From contig JACDOF010000004.1 of NCBI GenBank assembly GCA_017656235.1, forward strand, positions 1-64,000: a DNA stretch of 64,000 nucleotides, in the 5' to 3' direction. The notes under the pieces are model-generated. The model saw only the letters and a program-made list of their open reading frames with translations, made no database searches and was not told the origin of the DNA. Positions 44,778 through 55,148 of this stretch are shown piece by piece (within the stretch, counting starts at the first letter, position 1; every line of letters begins with the position of its first letter). The position numbers and the translations under genes were made by a program. Source of the DNA: Brevibacillus sp. (GTDB taxonomy: Bacteria > Bacillota > Bacilli > Brevibacillales > Brevibacillaceae).

Positions 44778-46014
44778 CGACCCGACTTGCACGTATTGTT
44801 TAAGTGAGCTGGGGGCGGGGCACATGGCGCAAAAAGTAATCCCTCCCCGGCGGATCCAGCTGCTTAACCTGTCGACCGGGAGCAAGATCAGTGCGGAACT
44901 GCGCGCTGTCAGTCGCATTGCGCTTGGAGTGTTCACCAAACAGAAATGCCCCCCCGGGCGGTATGAGATCGAGCTGGACACCGACTTTCGGATTATCGGC
45001 AGCACGGTTATGCGCTATAACGATTCGCAGTACCAGGTGGTCGATATCGAAAAAGTGCTGCGAAAACAAGAAGTGCTGGATCGCCTGTTGATGGAGGAGT
45101 TTCATCTGTGGCACCTGACGCATGAGTTGGAACCATCGGAGGTGACGGCGGATCCGAGCGATCTGAAAGAAGAGCAAAAACAAATGATCAAGCGGGAATT
45201 GGACAAGCTGTTCATTCTCCAGCAGATACACGACATTCGCATGTTTATCTGGAAAAAAGGGATCTATCAACCGCTTGGAGAATTTTTTTTAGACGAAAGC
45301 TGCGAACCTGATGTTAACCGGATCGCCGAGCGGGCGTTGGCGCGGAAGGAACCGATTCGGGAGCAACTGGTGGCGCAAGGGATGGATCGGGTGTTTGATG
45401 TGCATGTAGTCCCACTCCCCAAACAGTCTTGCGGGATTGCGATGATCGACATCACGGACATGATCGCTACCGAACGGAAAAGGCAGCGGCAGGAATGGGA
45501 ACTGTACAAGCAGGTCCTGTCGATCGTGACGGAACAGAAACTGGTTCTTCTGCAGGACGTAGAACTGTATGAACTCATCAAGGCTAGTGACAGGCGGTCT
45601 ACGATCTTTATTGGCGAAGCGGCCGACCTGGCCCGGGTGCGTCAGGCGATCCGTGAGGTACTGGGTGCCTGCTCGATTGCTCCCGCCAGACTGCTTCACT
45701 TCATCGTAGCCGTCAACGAAGCGGCAACCAACACGATTACCCATGGCAAAGCGGGAAGAGTGGACGTCTATCTCTCTGAGAAGGAACACGTTTGCCGGGT
45801 GGTCGTTTTCGATCAGGGGACAGGCATATCATTGTCAGAACTGCCGCAAGTGACACTCCTGCCGGGGTATTCGACACGAGCCTCTCTTGGAGCCGGCTTT
45901 CAGGTGATGTTGAGCTACGCCGATCGGGTCATGCTAAACAGTTCGCCGATGGGCACCAAAATTGTTTTGGAACTGAAGATCAACCAGCCGGCAGCGCACA
46001 AAATGGAGAGTTAG
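44746..46014 (+). CDS. RsbW/SpoIIAB-like HATPase protein kinase with N-terminal cysteine cluster
   Basis: A 422-residue protein whose C-terminal part (about 285-410) is a GHKL ATPase of the anti-sigma kinase type: N box AVNEAATNTITHG, G1 FDQGTGIS, G2 LGAGFQVML. It should bind and phosphorylate the STAS protein next to it. The N-terminus has CDQCPDDPTCTYC, a CxxC-x5-CxxC cluster that could bind zinc or an iron-sulfur group. The middle region (about 40-270) is long and unassigned, possibly a sensory (PAS-like) part; classical RsbW is only about 160 residues. The ribosome site is close (GGAGAG 1-2 bases before ATG 44746), so TTG 44752 is an alternative start. Confidence 0.83.
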   Translation: MTLYQCDQCPDDPTCTYCLSELGAGHMAQKVIPPRRIQLLNLSTGSKISAELRAVSRIALGVFTKQKCPPGRYEIELDTDFRIIGSTVMRYNDSQYQVVDIEKVLRKQEVLDRLLMEEFHLWHLTHELEPSEVTADPSDLKEEQKQMIKRELDKLFILQQIHDIRMFIWKKGIYQPLGEFFLDESCEPDVNRIAERALARKEPIREQLVAQGMDRVFDVHVVPLPKQSCGIAMIDITDMIATERKRQRQEWELYKQVLSIVTEQKLVLLQDVELYELIKASDRRSTIFIGEAADLARVRQAIREVLGACSIAPARLLHFIVAVNEAATNTITHGKAGRVDVYLSEKEHVCRVVVFDQGTGISLSELPQVTLLPGYSTRASLGAGFQVMLSYADRVMLNSSPMGTKIVLELKINQPAAHKMES

Positions 46015-46037
46015 TTTTGCCAGAAAGGAGATCGAAC

Positions 46038-46355
46038 ATGGACTACCAGGTAAAAGAGGCAGAACAGCAGGCGATCGTTTACTTAGAAGGCGAATTGGAC
46101 ATGTTGGTTGGTGAAAGATTGGGCAACCTGATCCGCGAGGTAGGCCAGCGCAACAAGGCCATTCTGCTGGACTTTCGCGAGGTAACGTTTGTCGATTCGT
46201 CAGGCATTGGCAGCATGTTTTTTGCGACCAAGGATTTGCTTGCCTCTGGTAAACATGTGGAAATTGTCAACATCCGTGAAGAAGTACTGGACATTTTGCG
46301 TGTGCTCGGCTTTACCGAAGCGCTGAAGATCCGGGTGACGCCGCTGAAGGGGTAG
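46038..46355 (+). CDS. STAS-domain anti-anti-sigma factor
   Basis: A 105-residue RsbV/SpoIIAA-like protein. The phosphorylatable serine is in VTFVDSSGIGSMF (near residue 57), preceded by the ELDM strand. In its unphosphorylated form it would bind the kinase/anti-sigma protein and free that protein's partner; the PP2C protein upstream would dephosphorylate it. AAAGGAG precedes ATG 46038. No sigma factor gene follows, unlike rsbVW-sigB or spoIIAA-AB-AC. Confidence 0.93.
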   Translation: MDYQVKEAEQQAIVYLEGELDMLVGERLGNLIREVGQRNKAILLDFREVTFVDSSGIGSMFFATKDLLASGKHVEIVNIREEVLDILRVLGFTEALKIRVTPLKG

Positions 46356-46397
46356 AACATCCGGTACACAAGCTTCTTTTCTTTCCGTTCAGCTGAT

Positions 46398-46427
46398 TTG
46401 ACGTGGCGAAAAACGTTCGTATATAAT
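46398..46427 (+). promoter_or_regulatory. Promoter of the valS T-box leader
   Basis: TTGACG, 18 bases, TATAAT. Transcription should begin near 46434. Confidence 0.75.
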
Positions 46428-46433
46428 AAACTG

Positions 46434-46760
46434 TAGATGATAGAGCGAACACAAGAAAATGCGATGACTGGGAAGAGTAAGCCGTTTCGGCCTTGGCAGA
46501 GAGGGAGAATCGTCTGCTGCGAGATTCTCTAAGGCGCTGGCGGTTGAAGGTCGCCCATGAGCAGTTCCGGTGAATGCGGCCCGCTGGCCTGGCCATGGGA
46601 TTAGCCGGAACCGGCAGACAGCCGTTATCGACAATGAGGGAGCGCGAGAACAACCCAAACCGCTGGATGCGGCTTATTCGGACGGGCTCGTGCTAACAAA
46701 GGTGGTACCGCGAAACGACTCCTTTCGTCCTTTGGATGAAAGGGGTTTTCTTATTTTTTA
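46434..46760 (+). promoter_or_regulatory. T-box riboswitch controlling valS
   Basis: A leader of about 330 bases. The T-box core AAGGTGGTACCGCG (46699-46712) pairs with uncharged tRNA 3' ends. The leader start contains GACTGGGAAGAGTAAG, typical of the stem I base. A terminator, CTCCTTTCGTCC with GGATGAAAGGGG and then a T-run (46719-46759), competes with the antiterminator. Uncharged tRNA-Val is the expected effector given the gene it controls. I could not assign the specifier codon with confidence. It fills the 432-base gap before valS. Confidence 0.92.
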
Positions 46761-46787
46761 CCCAAACCAGGGAGGAGCGATCATTCC

Positions 46788-49451
46788 ATGACGACTGCTT
46801 CTGCGTCAAATAACCAACTGCCGAAAAACTTTGATCCCAAGACGGCAGAAAAGAAATGGTACAGTTATTGGATTGAGAACAACTTCTTTCACGCAAAACG
46901 CGATCCTGACAAACAGCCTTTTACGATCGTCATTCCGCCGCCAAACGTAACCGGTAAGCTGCATCTGGGTCATGCCCTCGACACAACCCTGCAAGACATT
47001 ATCACCCGCGCCAAACGGATGCAGGGGTACAGCACTCTCTTTTTGCCGGGGATGGATCATGCCGGAATCGCCACACAGGCCCGGGTAGAGGCCAACCTGA
47101 GAGAAGAAGGCATCTCCCGCTATGATCTCGGAAGGGAAAAGTTCCTGGAAAAGGTGTGGGAGTGGAAGTATGTTTACGCGGATGCAATTCGCGAGCAGTG
47201 GGAGAAGTTGGGGCTGGCCCTTGACTACTCCCGCGAGCGCTTTACGATGGACGAAGGGTTTTCCCGCGCTGTTCGCGAAGTGTTCGTCCGCCTCTATGAA
47301 AAGGGACTGATTTACCGGGGTAAGCGGATCATCAACTGGGATCCGGCAGCCAGAACGGCGCTCTCCGACATCGAGGTGATTTACAAGGAAGTGAAGGGGG
47401 CGCTGCATCACATGCGCTACCCGCTTGCAGACGGTTCCGGTTACATCGAAGTGGCCACGACCCGGCCGGAGACGATGCTGGGCGATACGGCCGTTGCCGT
47501 ACACCCCGATGACGAACGATACAAGCACCTGATCGGAAAAACCGTGATCCTGCCGATTGTCGGCCGGGAAATCCCGATTATCGCGGACGAATACGTTGAT
47601 CCGGAGTTTGGTTCCGGTGCCGTCAAGATTACGCCCGCCCACGATCCGAATGACTTCGAGATCGGACTGAGACATAACCTGCCGCAGATTATCGTGATGG
47701 ATGAAACGGCGACAATGAACGAGATGGCCGGTCCCTACAAGGGATTGGACCGCTTTGCCTGCCGGAAGCAGATCATCAAGGACTTGACCGAGCAGGGCGT
47801 GATGTTTAAGATCGAGGAGCATATCCACCAGGTGGGACACAGCGAACGCAGCGATGCCGTGGTGGAACCGTATTTGTCGACACAGTGGTTTGTGCGCATG
47901 CAGCCGTTGGCTGATGCCGCACTGGCGCATGCAGCCGGTGAGGATAGCGTCAAATTTGTGCCGGAACGCTTTAAGCAAACCTATCTGCGCTGGATTGAAA
48001 ATATTCGTGACTGGTGCATCTCCCGCCAACTGTGGTGGGGCCACCGGATTCCCGCCTGGTATTGTGACGATTGCGAAAGTGAGACGGTCTCCCGCGAAGA
48101 TGTCAACGTCTGCCCCAAATGCGGCAGTGCACGAGTGCGTCAGGACGAGGATGTCCTGGATACCTGGTTCAGCTCGGCACTGTGGCCATTTGCCACGCTG
48201 GGGTGGCCGGAGGAAACCGAGGACTTGAAGTACTTCTACCCGACAAACGTGTTGGTAACCGGCTACGACATCATCTTTTTCTGGGTGGCGCGGATGATTT
48301 TCAGCGCGCTGGAGTTTACCGGCCAAAAACCGTTTGAACACGTCTTGATTCACGGGATCATCCGCGACTCCGAGGGGCGCAAGATGTCCAAGTCGCTTGG
48401 TAACGGTGTCGATCCGATGGAAGTCATCGAAAAGTACGGAGCGGATGCACTGCGCTTTACGCTGGCCACCGGCAACTCTCCCGGAAACGACCAGCGCTTC
48501 TACTGGGAAAAGGTAGAGGCGAGCCGCAACTTCGCCAACAAGATCTGGAACGCTTCCCGCTTTGCGCTGATGAATCTGGAAGGTTTCCGTTATGAGGATA
48601 TTGACCTCAGCGGAAATTTGTCCGTGCCGGACAAGTGGATACTGAGCCGTCTTCAGGAGACCATCGCCGATGTCACCCGCTTGATTGACAGCTTTGAATT
48701 TGGCGAGGCGGGACGACTGCTGTACAACTTTATCTGGGACGACTTGTGCGACTGGTACATCGAGATGGCCAAGCTGCCGCTGTACGGGGATGACGAACAG
48801 GCAAAGCGGACGACGCAGTCCGTGCTGGTCACGGTGTTGGATCAGACACTGCGTCTGCTGCATCCGTTTATGCCGTTTATGACCGAAGAGATCTGGCAGG
48901 CGCTTCCCCACAAGGGGGAAAGCATCTCGGTTGCGGCCTGGCCGACTCCGGACAAACAGTATATCTGGCCGGAAGCGATGGATGAAATGGCGCTGTTGGT
49001 GGACGTGATTCGCAGCGTCCGCAATGTGCGTGCCGAGGTAAATGTGCCGCTGTCCAAAAAGATCGAACTGCTGATCAAAGCTGGTGATCACAACGTATTG
49101 GAGCGGCTCAAACGCGGTGAGGAGTATATTGTTCGCTTCTGCAATCCGGAGAAGCTGGTGATTGATACCGATCTGGCCGTGCCGGAGAAAGCGATGTCCG
49201 CCGTAGTGACGGGGGCCGAGCTGTTCCTGCCGCTTGCCGGACTGATCGACATTGAGCAGGAAGTGAAGCGCCTGGAAAAAGAACTGGCTGCCCTCAACGG
49301 AGAAGTGGAGCGCATCGAAAAGAAACTGGCCAATCAGGGCTTTATTTCCAAGGCACCGGCCAAAGTGGTGGAAGAGGAAAAAGCCAAGCTGGCCGATTAT
49401 GCCGACAAGCGGGAAAAGGTTCTGGCACGTCTGGCAGAGCTGAAAGCATAA
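46788..49451 (+). CDS. valS: Valyl-tRNA synthetase
   Basis: Class I synthetase that charges tRNA-Val and edits mischarged threonine. HIGH motif in [15 protein letters not shown] (near residue 50), editing domain (about 190-350, including [17 protein letters not shown]), KMSKS in [14 protein letters not shown] (near 528), anticodon-binding domain, and the C-terminal coiled-coil arm (about 815-885) typical of ValRS. 887 residues, full length. CAGGGAGGAGCG precedes the ATG. Transcription is governed by the T-box leader upstream. Confidence 0.98.
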   Translation: MTTASASNNQLPKNFDPKTAEKKWYSYWIENNFFHAKRDPDKQPFTIVIPPPNVTGKLHLGHALDTTLQDIITRAKRMQGYSTLFLPGMDHAGIATQARVEANLREEGISRYDLGREKFLEKVWEWKYVYADAIREQWEKLGLALDYSRERFTMDEGFSRAVREVFVRLYEKGLIYRGKRIINWDPAARTALSDIEVIYKEVKGALHHMRYPLADGSGYIEVATTRPETMLGDTAVAVHPDDERYKHLIGKTVILPIVGREIPIIADEYVDPEFGSGAVKITPAHDPNDFEIGLRHNLPQIIVMDETATMNEMAGPYKGLDRFACRKQIIKDLTEQGVMFKIEEHIHQVGHSERSDAVVEPYLSTQWFVRMQPLADAALAHAAGEDSVKFVPERFKQTYLRWIENIRDWCISRQLWWGHRIPAWYCDDCESETVSREDVNVCPKCGSARVRQDEDVLDTWFSSALWPFATLGWPEETEDLKYFYPTNVLVTGYDIIFFWVARMIFSALEFTGQKPFEHVLIHGIIRDSEGRKMSKSLGNGVDPMEVIEKYGADALRFTLATGNSPGNDQRFYWEKVEASRNFANKIWNASRFALMNLEGFRYEDIDLSGNLSVPDKWILSRLQETIADVTRLIDSFEFGEAGRLLYNFIWDDLCDWYIEMAKLPLYGDDEQAKRTTQSVLVTVLDQTLRLLHPFMPFMTEEIWQALPHKGESISVAAWPTPDKQYIWPEAMDEMALLVDVIRSVRNVRAEVNVPLSKKIELLIKAGDHNVLERLKRGEEYIVRFCNPEKLVIDTDLAVPEKAMSAVVTGAELFLPLAGLIDIEQEVKRLEKELAALNGEVERIEKKLANQGFISKAPAKVVEEEKAKLADYADKREKVLARLAELKA

Positions 49452-49500
49452 GCATGAATTATCGCCTGCAGTCATATTCATGAGAATGGAGTTATGCCGT

Positions 49501-50871
49501 ATGAACAGCCTACCTTTTGCTGCATACGATGAAGCGCTTGACTGGGTTCACGGTTTGCTGCGCTTTGGCCAAAAACCGGGACTTGAGCGAATGCAGTGGA
49601 TGCTCAAGGAGCTGAACCATCCGGAGCGAAACGTTCCTTTTGTCCACGTTGCTGGTACCAACGGCAAAGGGTCGACATGTGCTTTTCTGACCCAAATGCT
49701 GCTGGAAGCAGGTTATAGTGTAGGAAGTTTCACCTCGCCATACCTGGATAACTTCCGAGAGCGGATCTGCTACAATCAGCAGATGATTTCAGAACAAGAG
49801 TTCTTGCAGCTGGCCAATCAAGTGAAACCGTTGGTTGATCGCTGTGCCGATTCAACATCGTACGGTCCGCCGACGGAGTTTGAGGTGGTCACGCTGATCG
49901 CCATTCTCTACTTTGCCACGGTGAAGCGGCCTGCCGTCGTGATCTGGGAGGCAGGATTGGGGGGGCGGCTTGACTCAACCAATGTCGTCCACCCGCTTGT
50001 TTCCGTCATTACCAATGTTGGAACAGATCACGCCGACGTGCTTGGACATGCTGAAGAGCAGATTGCCGGTGAGAAAGCGGGCATTATTAAGCCGGGAGTT
50101 CCCGTGGTCGTAGGAGAGACCAGTGAATCTGCCTACGCGGTGATCGAAGCGGCTGCACGGGCCCGCCGGTCCAGTGTATATCGGTTCGGCAAACAGTTTC
50201 GGATGAGGATAGAAGAGAGTTCGCGTGGTCTGGAAGGACTGCGGTTCCGCTACAACAGTTTGTACCGTCGGCACGAAGCGGAATACGAACTGTCGATGTT
50301 GGGAGATCACCAGGCAGCCAATGCGGCAGTCGCGTTGATGACAATTGACCTGTTAAAGGAATTCTACGCGTTCCTGCTGGAAGAAGAAGAGATCGCCCGC
50401 GGACTGCAGCGGACGCACTGGCCTGGACGCTTGGAAATCGTCGCAAGGCGTCCTCTTCTCATTCTTGATGGCGCACATAACACCGAAGGGATGGAGGCCC
50501 TGGCCAAAAGCATCACGCAGCTCTTTGGCGACAGGAGTTCCATTCGCATACTGATCGCGACGCTAGCCGACAAGCCGCTGCAAGAGATGGGCAGCGTCTT
50601 GCGGCACTACGGTCCACAGCATGCTCACCTCTACCTGACGACATTTGATTTTCCCAGGGCCGCTGCATGTGACCAGATTGCCGAGGCCTATCGCGCGGCA
50701 GATTGGCCCTCAAACCAGGTGACGGCAATCCATGACTGGCGCCCGCTGCTCATGAAGTGGCTGAGAGAGGCCGAAGAGCAGGATCACATCGTGGTGGTCT
50801 GCGGTTCACTCTACTTTATTTCACAGGTGCGGACGGTAATCTCGACATTCTTGGATGAGGCAGGTGAATAG
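49501..50871 (+). CDS. folC: Folylpolyglutamate synthase / dihydrofolate synthase
   Basis: Adds glutamate to dihydropteroate and folates. The ATP loop is [15 protein letters not shown] (near residue 43); [15 protein letters not shown] follows, then [13 protein letters not shown] (near 150) and a C-terminal domain with [11 protein letters not shown] (near 322). 456 residues. I chose ATG 49501 over the in-frame ATG 49480 because a GGAG lies between them. valS-folC is the order in B. subtilis. Confidence 0.95.
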   Translation: MNSLPFAAYDEALDWVHGLLRFGQKPGLERMQWMLKELNHPERNVPFVHVAGTNGKGSTCAFLTQMLLEAGYSVGSFTSPYLDNFRERICYNQQMISEQEFLQLANQVKPLVDRCADSTSYGPPTEFEVVTLIAILYFATVKRPAVVIWEAGLGGRLDSTNVVHPLVSVITNVGTDHADVLGHAEEQIAGEKAGIIKPGVPVVVGETSESAYAVIEAAARARRSSVYRFGKQFRMRIEESSRGLEGLRFRYNSLYRRHEAEYELSMLGDHQAANAAVALMTIDLLKEFYAFLLEEEEIARGLQRTHWPGRLEIVARRPLLILDGAHNTEGMEALAKSITQLFGDRSSIRILIATLADKPLQEMGSVLRHYGPQHAHLYLTTFDFPRAAACDQIAEAYRAADWPSNQVTAIHDWRPLLMKWLREAEEQDHIVVVCGSLYFISQVRTVISTFLDEAGE

Positions 50872-50873
50872 GG

Positions 50874-52277
50874 GTGGGTCAACGACAACACGTACACTTC
50901 GTAGGTATCGGTGGTTACGGAATGAGCGCAATTGCCCGCGTGTTGATCGACCGTGGTGTGAAAGTGACAGGGTCTGACGTGGCCCTGAGCGATCTCGCCC
51001 GGAAGCTTATCGACCGGGGGGCGCAGGTCATGGTTGGACACGACGCCGCTCACGTGGATGGCGCCGATATCGTTGTTTACTCTACGAGTATTCCGAAAGA
51101 AAATCCGGAAATTGCTGCAGCAGAAGAAAAGGGAATCCCCCTATTACACCGGTCCCAGATGTTGGCCCGGATTTTGAATGAACGGACGGGTGTGGCCGTG
51201 GCTGGAGCGCACGGCAAAACGACCACCACGTCGATGATTGCCCATATTCTGGAGGAATGTGGAGTCGATCCGACATACATCATCGGTGGTGAATTAATGA
51301 ATGCCGGAACCAACGCCAAGGCGGGGCAGAGCGAGTTTGTCATCGCGGAAGCGGACGAAAGCGATGGTTCGTTCCTCGAATACCGGCCGGCCTTGGCGAT
51401 TGTGACCAATATTGAACCCGACCACCTGGAACACTTTGGAGGCGATTTTGCCAACCTGAAGCAAGCGTATGTCCGCTTCCTCAGCAGGATCAAGCCGGAT
51501 GGCAAAGCAATCGTGTGCCTGGATGACCCCTATATCCGCGAACTGTTGCCCGGTCTGGAGCGAGCAGTGATCACCTACGGAATAACGGATGAATGCGCCG
51601 GTATAGCTGATTTTCGGGCGACGGAGATCATCTGCGCAGACCGCCGCACCAATTGCCTGATCTGGCACAGGGAACAGTGCCTCGGGTCGTTGTCACTCAA
51701 CATTCCGGGCCGGCACAACGTGGCCAACGCACTGGCGGCGGTAATCGCTGCCCTGCAGGCAGGATTGCCGTTTGAACGAATTGCAGCCGCGCTGAAAACG
51801 TTCCGCGGCGCGAAACGACGGTTTCAAATCGTCGGAGAAGCCGGCGACATTCTGGTTGTGGACGACTACGCGCACCATCCGACCGAGATCATGGCCACGC
51901 TTAGCGGGGCAAGCGCGTCCGGACGGCGGGTAATCGCCGTATTTCAGCCGCAGCGATACACCCGCACCTTCTATCTGATGGAGGAATTCAGCAAAGCGTT
52001 TGCGGACGCAAATGAAGTCATCATAACGGATATCTACTCGCCCGCTGGTGAACAGAAAATCGATGGCGTAAGTGCCGAGGTGCTGGTGGAAAAAATCCGT
52101 GTCAACAGTCATCCTCAGGCTCAGTACATCCCAACGAAAGAAGAAGTGCAGGAACATCTGCTGCGGCTTGTCCGTCCCGGCGACCTGGTCCTGACGATGG
52201 GGGCAGGAGACATATGGAAGACGGCGTACTGGCTGGCGGAACAGCTCACCGCCTCTGCCGGGTCGAACAAGACCTGA
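50874..52277 (+). CDS. murC: UDP-N-acetylmuramate--L-alanine ligase
   Basis: First amino-acid addition to the peptidoglycan precursor. An N-terminal Rossmann region ([14 protein letters not shown]), the ATP loop [13 protein letters not shown] (near residue 106), [19 protein letters not shown], and the ligase C-terminal domain with [10 protein letters not shown] and PQRYTRT. 467 residues, normal. GTG start 50874, two bases after the folC stop codon. In B. subtilis murC is elsewhere in the chromosome, so its place after folC is a lineage difference. Confidence 0.96.
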   Translation: MGQRQHVHFVGIGGYGMSAIARVLIDRGVKVTGSDVALSDLARKLIDRGAQVMVGHDAAHVDGADIVVYSTSIPKENPEIAAAEEKGIPLLHRSQMLARILNERTGVAVAGAHGKTTTTSMIAHILEECGVDPTYIIGGELMNAGTNAKAGQSEFVIAEADESDGSFLEYRPALAIVTNIEPDHLEHFGGDFANLKQAYVRFLSRIKPDGKAIVCLDDPYIRELLPGLERAVITYGITDECAGIADFRATEIICADRRTNCLIWHREQCLGSLSLNIPGRHNVANALAAVIAALQAGLPFERIAAALKTFRGAKRRFQIVGEAGDILVVDDYAHHPTEIMATLSGASASGRRVIAVFQPQRYTRTFYLMEEFSKAFADANEVIITDIYSPAGEQKIDGVSAEVLVEKIRVNSHPQAQYIPTKEEVQEHLLRLVRPGDLVLTMGAGDIWKTAYWLAEQLTASAGSNKT

Positions 52278-52415
52278 TGTTGAAACCATACAGGGAACCT
52301 GTGACAACCCGCCGTACATGGCGGCCATCCAAGCGGACCCCCTTTGTCTAAATGCTGGCCAGGCAGCAGCGAGCAAAACAATGGGCACCTCGGGACACAT
52401 TATCCCCATGTTGAA
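52277..52415 (+). repeat. Interspersed repeat copy C, after murC
   Basis: The 8-mer ATGTTGAA at 52277-52284 (overlapping the murC stop codon) recurs at 52408-52415. Between them, GGCCAGGCAGCAGCGAGCAAAACAAT... (split: GGCCAGGCAGCAG, CGAGCAAAACAATGGGC, ACCTCGGGACACATTATC) aligns with the right arm of copies A and B. GGCCATCCAAGCGGA at 52321-52335 matches the AACCATCCAAGCGGAGC of copy D. The inner part is shortened. It accounts for about half of the 249-base gap before comC; the rest shows nothing I recognise. Confidence 0.65.
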
Positions 52416-52526
52416 CAATGACCCAGTTGCTCTGAGGTAAGGCAATCGAATATGTCTGCCGACTTTTTTTGCCCCACTCTGTCGTGGTATGTTTCAAGGC
52501 AGGGCAGAGCGAAGGGGAGAAAAAAG

Positions 52527-53246
52527 ATGGGATCCATTACGGTGAACAGCCTCGCGGCGGTGGGCGGGCTGGCAATTGGATACGGCTGCTTTCGGCTCGG
52601 TTTAAGGTTGAGCGAGCCGTATCGCGGGAGGTCTGGAACGGGAAGAGTGAGCCGGCACCTGCTGCTTGCTGGAACGCTGATCGCTGCGGTGGCAAGTTTT
52701 ATGACTGCGGCGGCTGATCAACTGCTGCGGTCGTTCTGGTCATCAGCGACTATCTCGCTGCTCGTGGTGGTCCTCTTGACTGCCGCCGTCACTGACATTT
52801 CCTGCCGGATGATTCCCAACCGCTTGATGCTGCCTGCCGCGGCCATTCTTTTTCTCCTGCTGCTGCTTCAGTGGCCGGTCGAAACGTTGTATTCCCGTCT
52901 GCTTGGCGGGGCTGTCTCGTTTCTCTTGTTCCTCCTCATGGCGGTGTTTGCGCACGGTGGAGTCGGCGGGGGGGATATCAAGCTGGTTGCTTGGGTCGGA
53001 CTGGTTATTGGACTGCCCAAAGTGCTCTCGGCCATTTTCCTGGCATCTCTGGCAGGAGCGTTTTACGGCAGTTTGATGGTGCTGATTGGCGGTTTCAGGG
53101 AGAGGACGGTCCCATTTGCTCCGTTCCTTGCCGCAGGGACGCTCTTTGTCTATCTGTACCGGCCGGAATGGCATGGCTGGGTTTTTGTCGATATGCTTCT
53201 TTTCTGTTTGATGGGTCATACCTCGTCTATCCTCTGCGTAGGCTAG
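52527..53246 (+). CDS. comC: ComC-like type IV prepilin peptidase (A24) without the cysteine methylase motif
   Basis: A 239-residue membrane protein with about six transmembrane segments. The two catalytic aspartates are in TDISCRMIPNRL (near residue 92) and GVGGGDIKLVAW (near 151). ComC cleaves and matures the competence pseudopilins in B. subtilis and also precedes spoIIB there. The N-terminal 75 residues lack the CxxC...CxxC motif and the methylase region expected of the bifunctional enzyme. I chose ATG 52527, with GGGGAG 8 bases upstream. Confidence 0.85.
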   Translation: MGSITVNSLAAVGGLAIGYGCFRLGLRLSEPYRGRSGTGRVSRHLLLAGTLIAAVASFMTAAADQLLRSFWSSATISLLVVVLLTAAVTDISCRMIPNRLMLPAAAILFLLLLLQWPVETLYSRLLGGAVSFLLFLLMAVFAHGGVGGGDIKLVAWVGLVIGLPKVLSAIFLASLAGAFYGSLMVLIGGFRERTVPFAPFLAAGTLFVYLYRPEWHGWVFVDMLLFCLMGHTSSILCVG

Positions 53247-53283
53247 TACTACAAAGGCTATGCGGACGAGGAGGGGATCGGGG

Positions 53284-54729
53284 GTGGCGCGAGAAAAGCA
53301 GCGCATTTCGATCAGGTTGAACGGAATCAGATTGGATGAGCGGCACCAGAAAGGTGTGCTTGGCCAGCCAGAGCCGAGAGAACAAGTTTCTGCACAGCAA
53401 TCGGCTGTTGCGGAACAGGCACCGACTGGACAAGCGGAGACGAAGGAACAATCAACAATCAGTAACCCAACTGGCGGACAGGCAATTCGGCAGATGAACC
53501 CCTTTTCTTCTATGACGGGAGGGCCAGATTTCAAGGAAGAGCGTACAAGGGGGCCCCTGGCGGACCAGCAGGTTCAGGAAATCCCAAAAGAACGCCGTTT
53601 CTCTACAGAACTGTCGGAAGCTGAGAAGCGCCTCATGCAGCTGCGTCATGTCCCTCATCCACCTCTGAAAGTTTGGTCGGGTGGAAAACCGCAAGAGGAC
53701 GGCCCGAACGATACGCACTGGGGGGATGATGAGGGGTTCTGGGAGGACGAGGGCGGCAAGCCAGAGTGGTTTGATCACTGGAAGGGTAACAAGCTGCTTG
53801 CAAGGCACGGCAGGATGTTCCATCGCCGTGACTGGCTCAAGTTGTTAACCGCTTCCGTCAGTGCGGTGGCGATTGGAATGTGTTTTGGTTTTGGCGTACT
53901 AGCCATCTTTTCCGACGACAAACTGAGCCAGTCCTACCGAACCGTGCTGGACGGTACCATGCAGGCATTAACGGCGGCTCCCGCCGCAGAAACGGAGCCG
54001 TCTGAAACGGGAAAGACGGCAGACCGTTCGGCACCGTCATCGGAGAAGGAGGATGCTCCCGAAATGGTGGGGGACGACATCCGGCTGCATACGCTGCATT
54101 ACTATATGGCACAGGCAGGAGCGTTTCAGGACGCCGCGTCCGCACAATCGGCCGCGGAACTGCTGGAAAAACAGGGATACCCGCATATGCTGTACGAGCA
54201 AGACGGCCGCCACCACTTGTTTGTTGCTGCGGCTCCGTCGCGGGATGATCTCCTGGGGATTGCCGAGACGCTGAAAAGCAAGGCAATCGACGTGTACGTC
54301 AAGGAGATAACCATTCCCGGACAGCCGTTTGTTCTGAATAATGACGATCAAGCCCTTCGCTCTTTTGGTCAGACCCATTCCCTGCAAGGATTTATCGACA
54401 CCGGTGCCGAACTGGCCAAGCGCTTGTCCGCATGGTCGGCGCGGATTCTCGCCCAGGGCGAAACGGCGGCTCCCCTGACGGATGATGAACAGGCTGAACT
54501 GACGGAGCTGCACCTGCGTTTTCTGGAAGAAAACCGGGCGATTCAACAAGGAATACCGGAAGAGTGGAAAGCGCCGTTTGGGAACATGGCAAGCGGCCTC
54601 AATCAGGCCATGACCGCGCTCGGCAAGACCCAATCGGCCAACGTCCACTCCTACGCCTGGCAGGCCCAGGACGGTGTCCTGCTTTTTTGTGAAGAGTACA
54701 CAGCCTGGCTGAAAAAACTGGGGGAATAA
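53284..54729 (+). CDS. spoIIB: SpoIIB-like sporulation protein with SPOR domain
   Basis: A 481-residue protein. The first 185 residues are polar and probably cytoplasmic; one membrane helix spans about 190-212 (LLTASVSAVAIGMCFGFGVL). A SPOR-like peptidoglycan-binding region lies at about 265-345 (YYMAQAGAFQDAASAQSAAELL). SpoIIB helps septal peptidoglycan thinning and engulfment. Identification rests on this layout and on the comC-spoIIB-maf order; overall sequence conservation of SpoIIB is low. I chose GTG 53284 because GAGGAGG lies about 10 bases upstream. Confidence 0.82.
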   Translation: MAREKQRISIRLNGIRLDERHQKGVLGQPEPREQVSAQQSAVAEQAPTGQAETKEQSTISNPTGGQAIRQMNPFSSMTGGPDFKEERTRGPLADQQVQEIPKERRFSTELSEAEKRLMQLRHVPHPPLKVWSGGKPQEDGPNDTHWGDDEGFWEDEGGKPEWFDHWKGNKLLARHGRMFHRRDWLKLLTASVSAVAIGMCFGFGVLAIFSDDKLSQSYRTVLDGTMQALTAAPAAETEPSETGKTADRSAPSSEKEDAPEMVGDDIRLHTLHYYMAQAGAFQDAASAQSAAELLEKQGYPHMLYEQDGRHHLFVAAAPSRDDLLGIAETLKSKAIDVYVKEITIPGQPFVLNNDDQALRSFGQTHSLQGFIDTGAELAKRLSAWSARILAQGETAAPLTDDEQAELTELHLRFLEENRAIQQGIPEEWKAPFGNMASGLNQAMTALGKTQSANVHSYAWQAQDGVLLFCEEYTAWLKKLGE

Positions 54730-54737
54730 GGGGAAGC

Positions 54738-54780
54738 AGACCCGTTTGCAAATCTTTTGCGAACGGGTCTGTCTTTTTTT
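54738..54780 (+). terminator. Terminator of spoIIB
   Basis: AGACCCGTTTGCAAA pairs with TTTGCGAACGGGTCT, followed by GTCTTTTTTT. Confidence 0.9.
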
Positions 54781-54800
54781 ATGCTGGAAACAGCTCAGGA

Positions 54801-54829
54801 TTGTTTCCCTCCCACGCATTTGTTACACT
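54801..54829 (+). promoter_or_regulatory. Promoter upstream of the DUF4321 gene and maf
   Basis: TTGTTT, exactly 17 bases, TACACT. Confidence 0.65.
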
Positions 54830-54893
54830 TAACTTTGGTTATCCATAAATACGCTCCCCCCAACGTCTGGAGGGGAGTAGAGGGAAGAGGAAC

Positions 54894-55136
54894 ATGAGGG
54901 GAAAAGAGACGGTTGTACTCGTCATCATACTGATAGGTGGCATGCTGTTCGGCAGCATCATCGGGGAAGTGCTGTCGCCTTGGCTGCCGTTTTTACAAGC
55001 TTCCAAAACAATCACCTGGTCTCCTGCGGCAGATTTGGAGATTGTGAAGTACGATCTTGCCTTTCAGGTAAAACTAAATCTAGCCAGCATCGGAGGGTTA
55101 GCCCTCGCCTTCTGGATTTTCCGCAAAATCTACTAG
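54894..55136 (+). CDS. DUF4321 family small membrane protein
   Basis: An 80-residue protein with two hydrophobic helices (about 6-24 and 60-77) and a short polar middle, matching the DUF4321 layout (GGMLFGSIIGEVLSPWLPFL). Function unknown. It sits 12 bases upstream of maf and has its own promoter after the spoIIB terminator, so it probably leads the maf operon. AAGAGGAAC precedes the ATG. Confidence 0.8.
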   Translation: MRGKETVVLVIILIGGMLFGSIIGEVLSPWLPFLQASKTITWSPAADLEIVKYDLAFQVKLNLASIGGLALAFWIFRKIY

Positions 55137-55148
55137 GGTGGGACGCGT

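Noticed and set aside
46806-49481. An 891-codon open frame on the minus strand opposite valS
   Set aside because: It is longer than valS but has no ribosome site or recognisable domain. valS is complete with all motifs and a T-box. The open frame is a product of codon bias in the GC-rich sequence.
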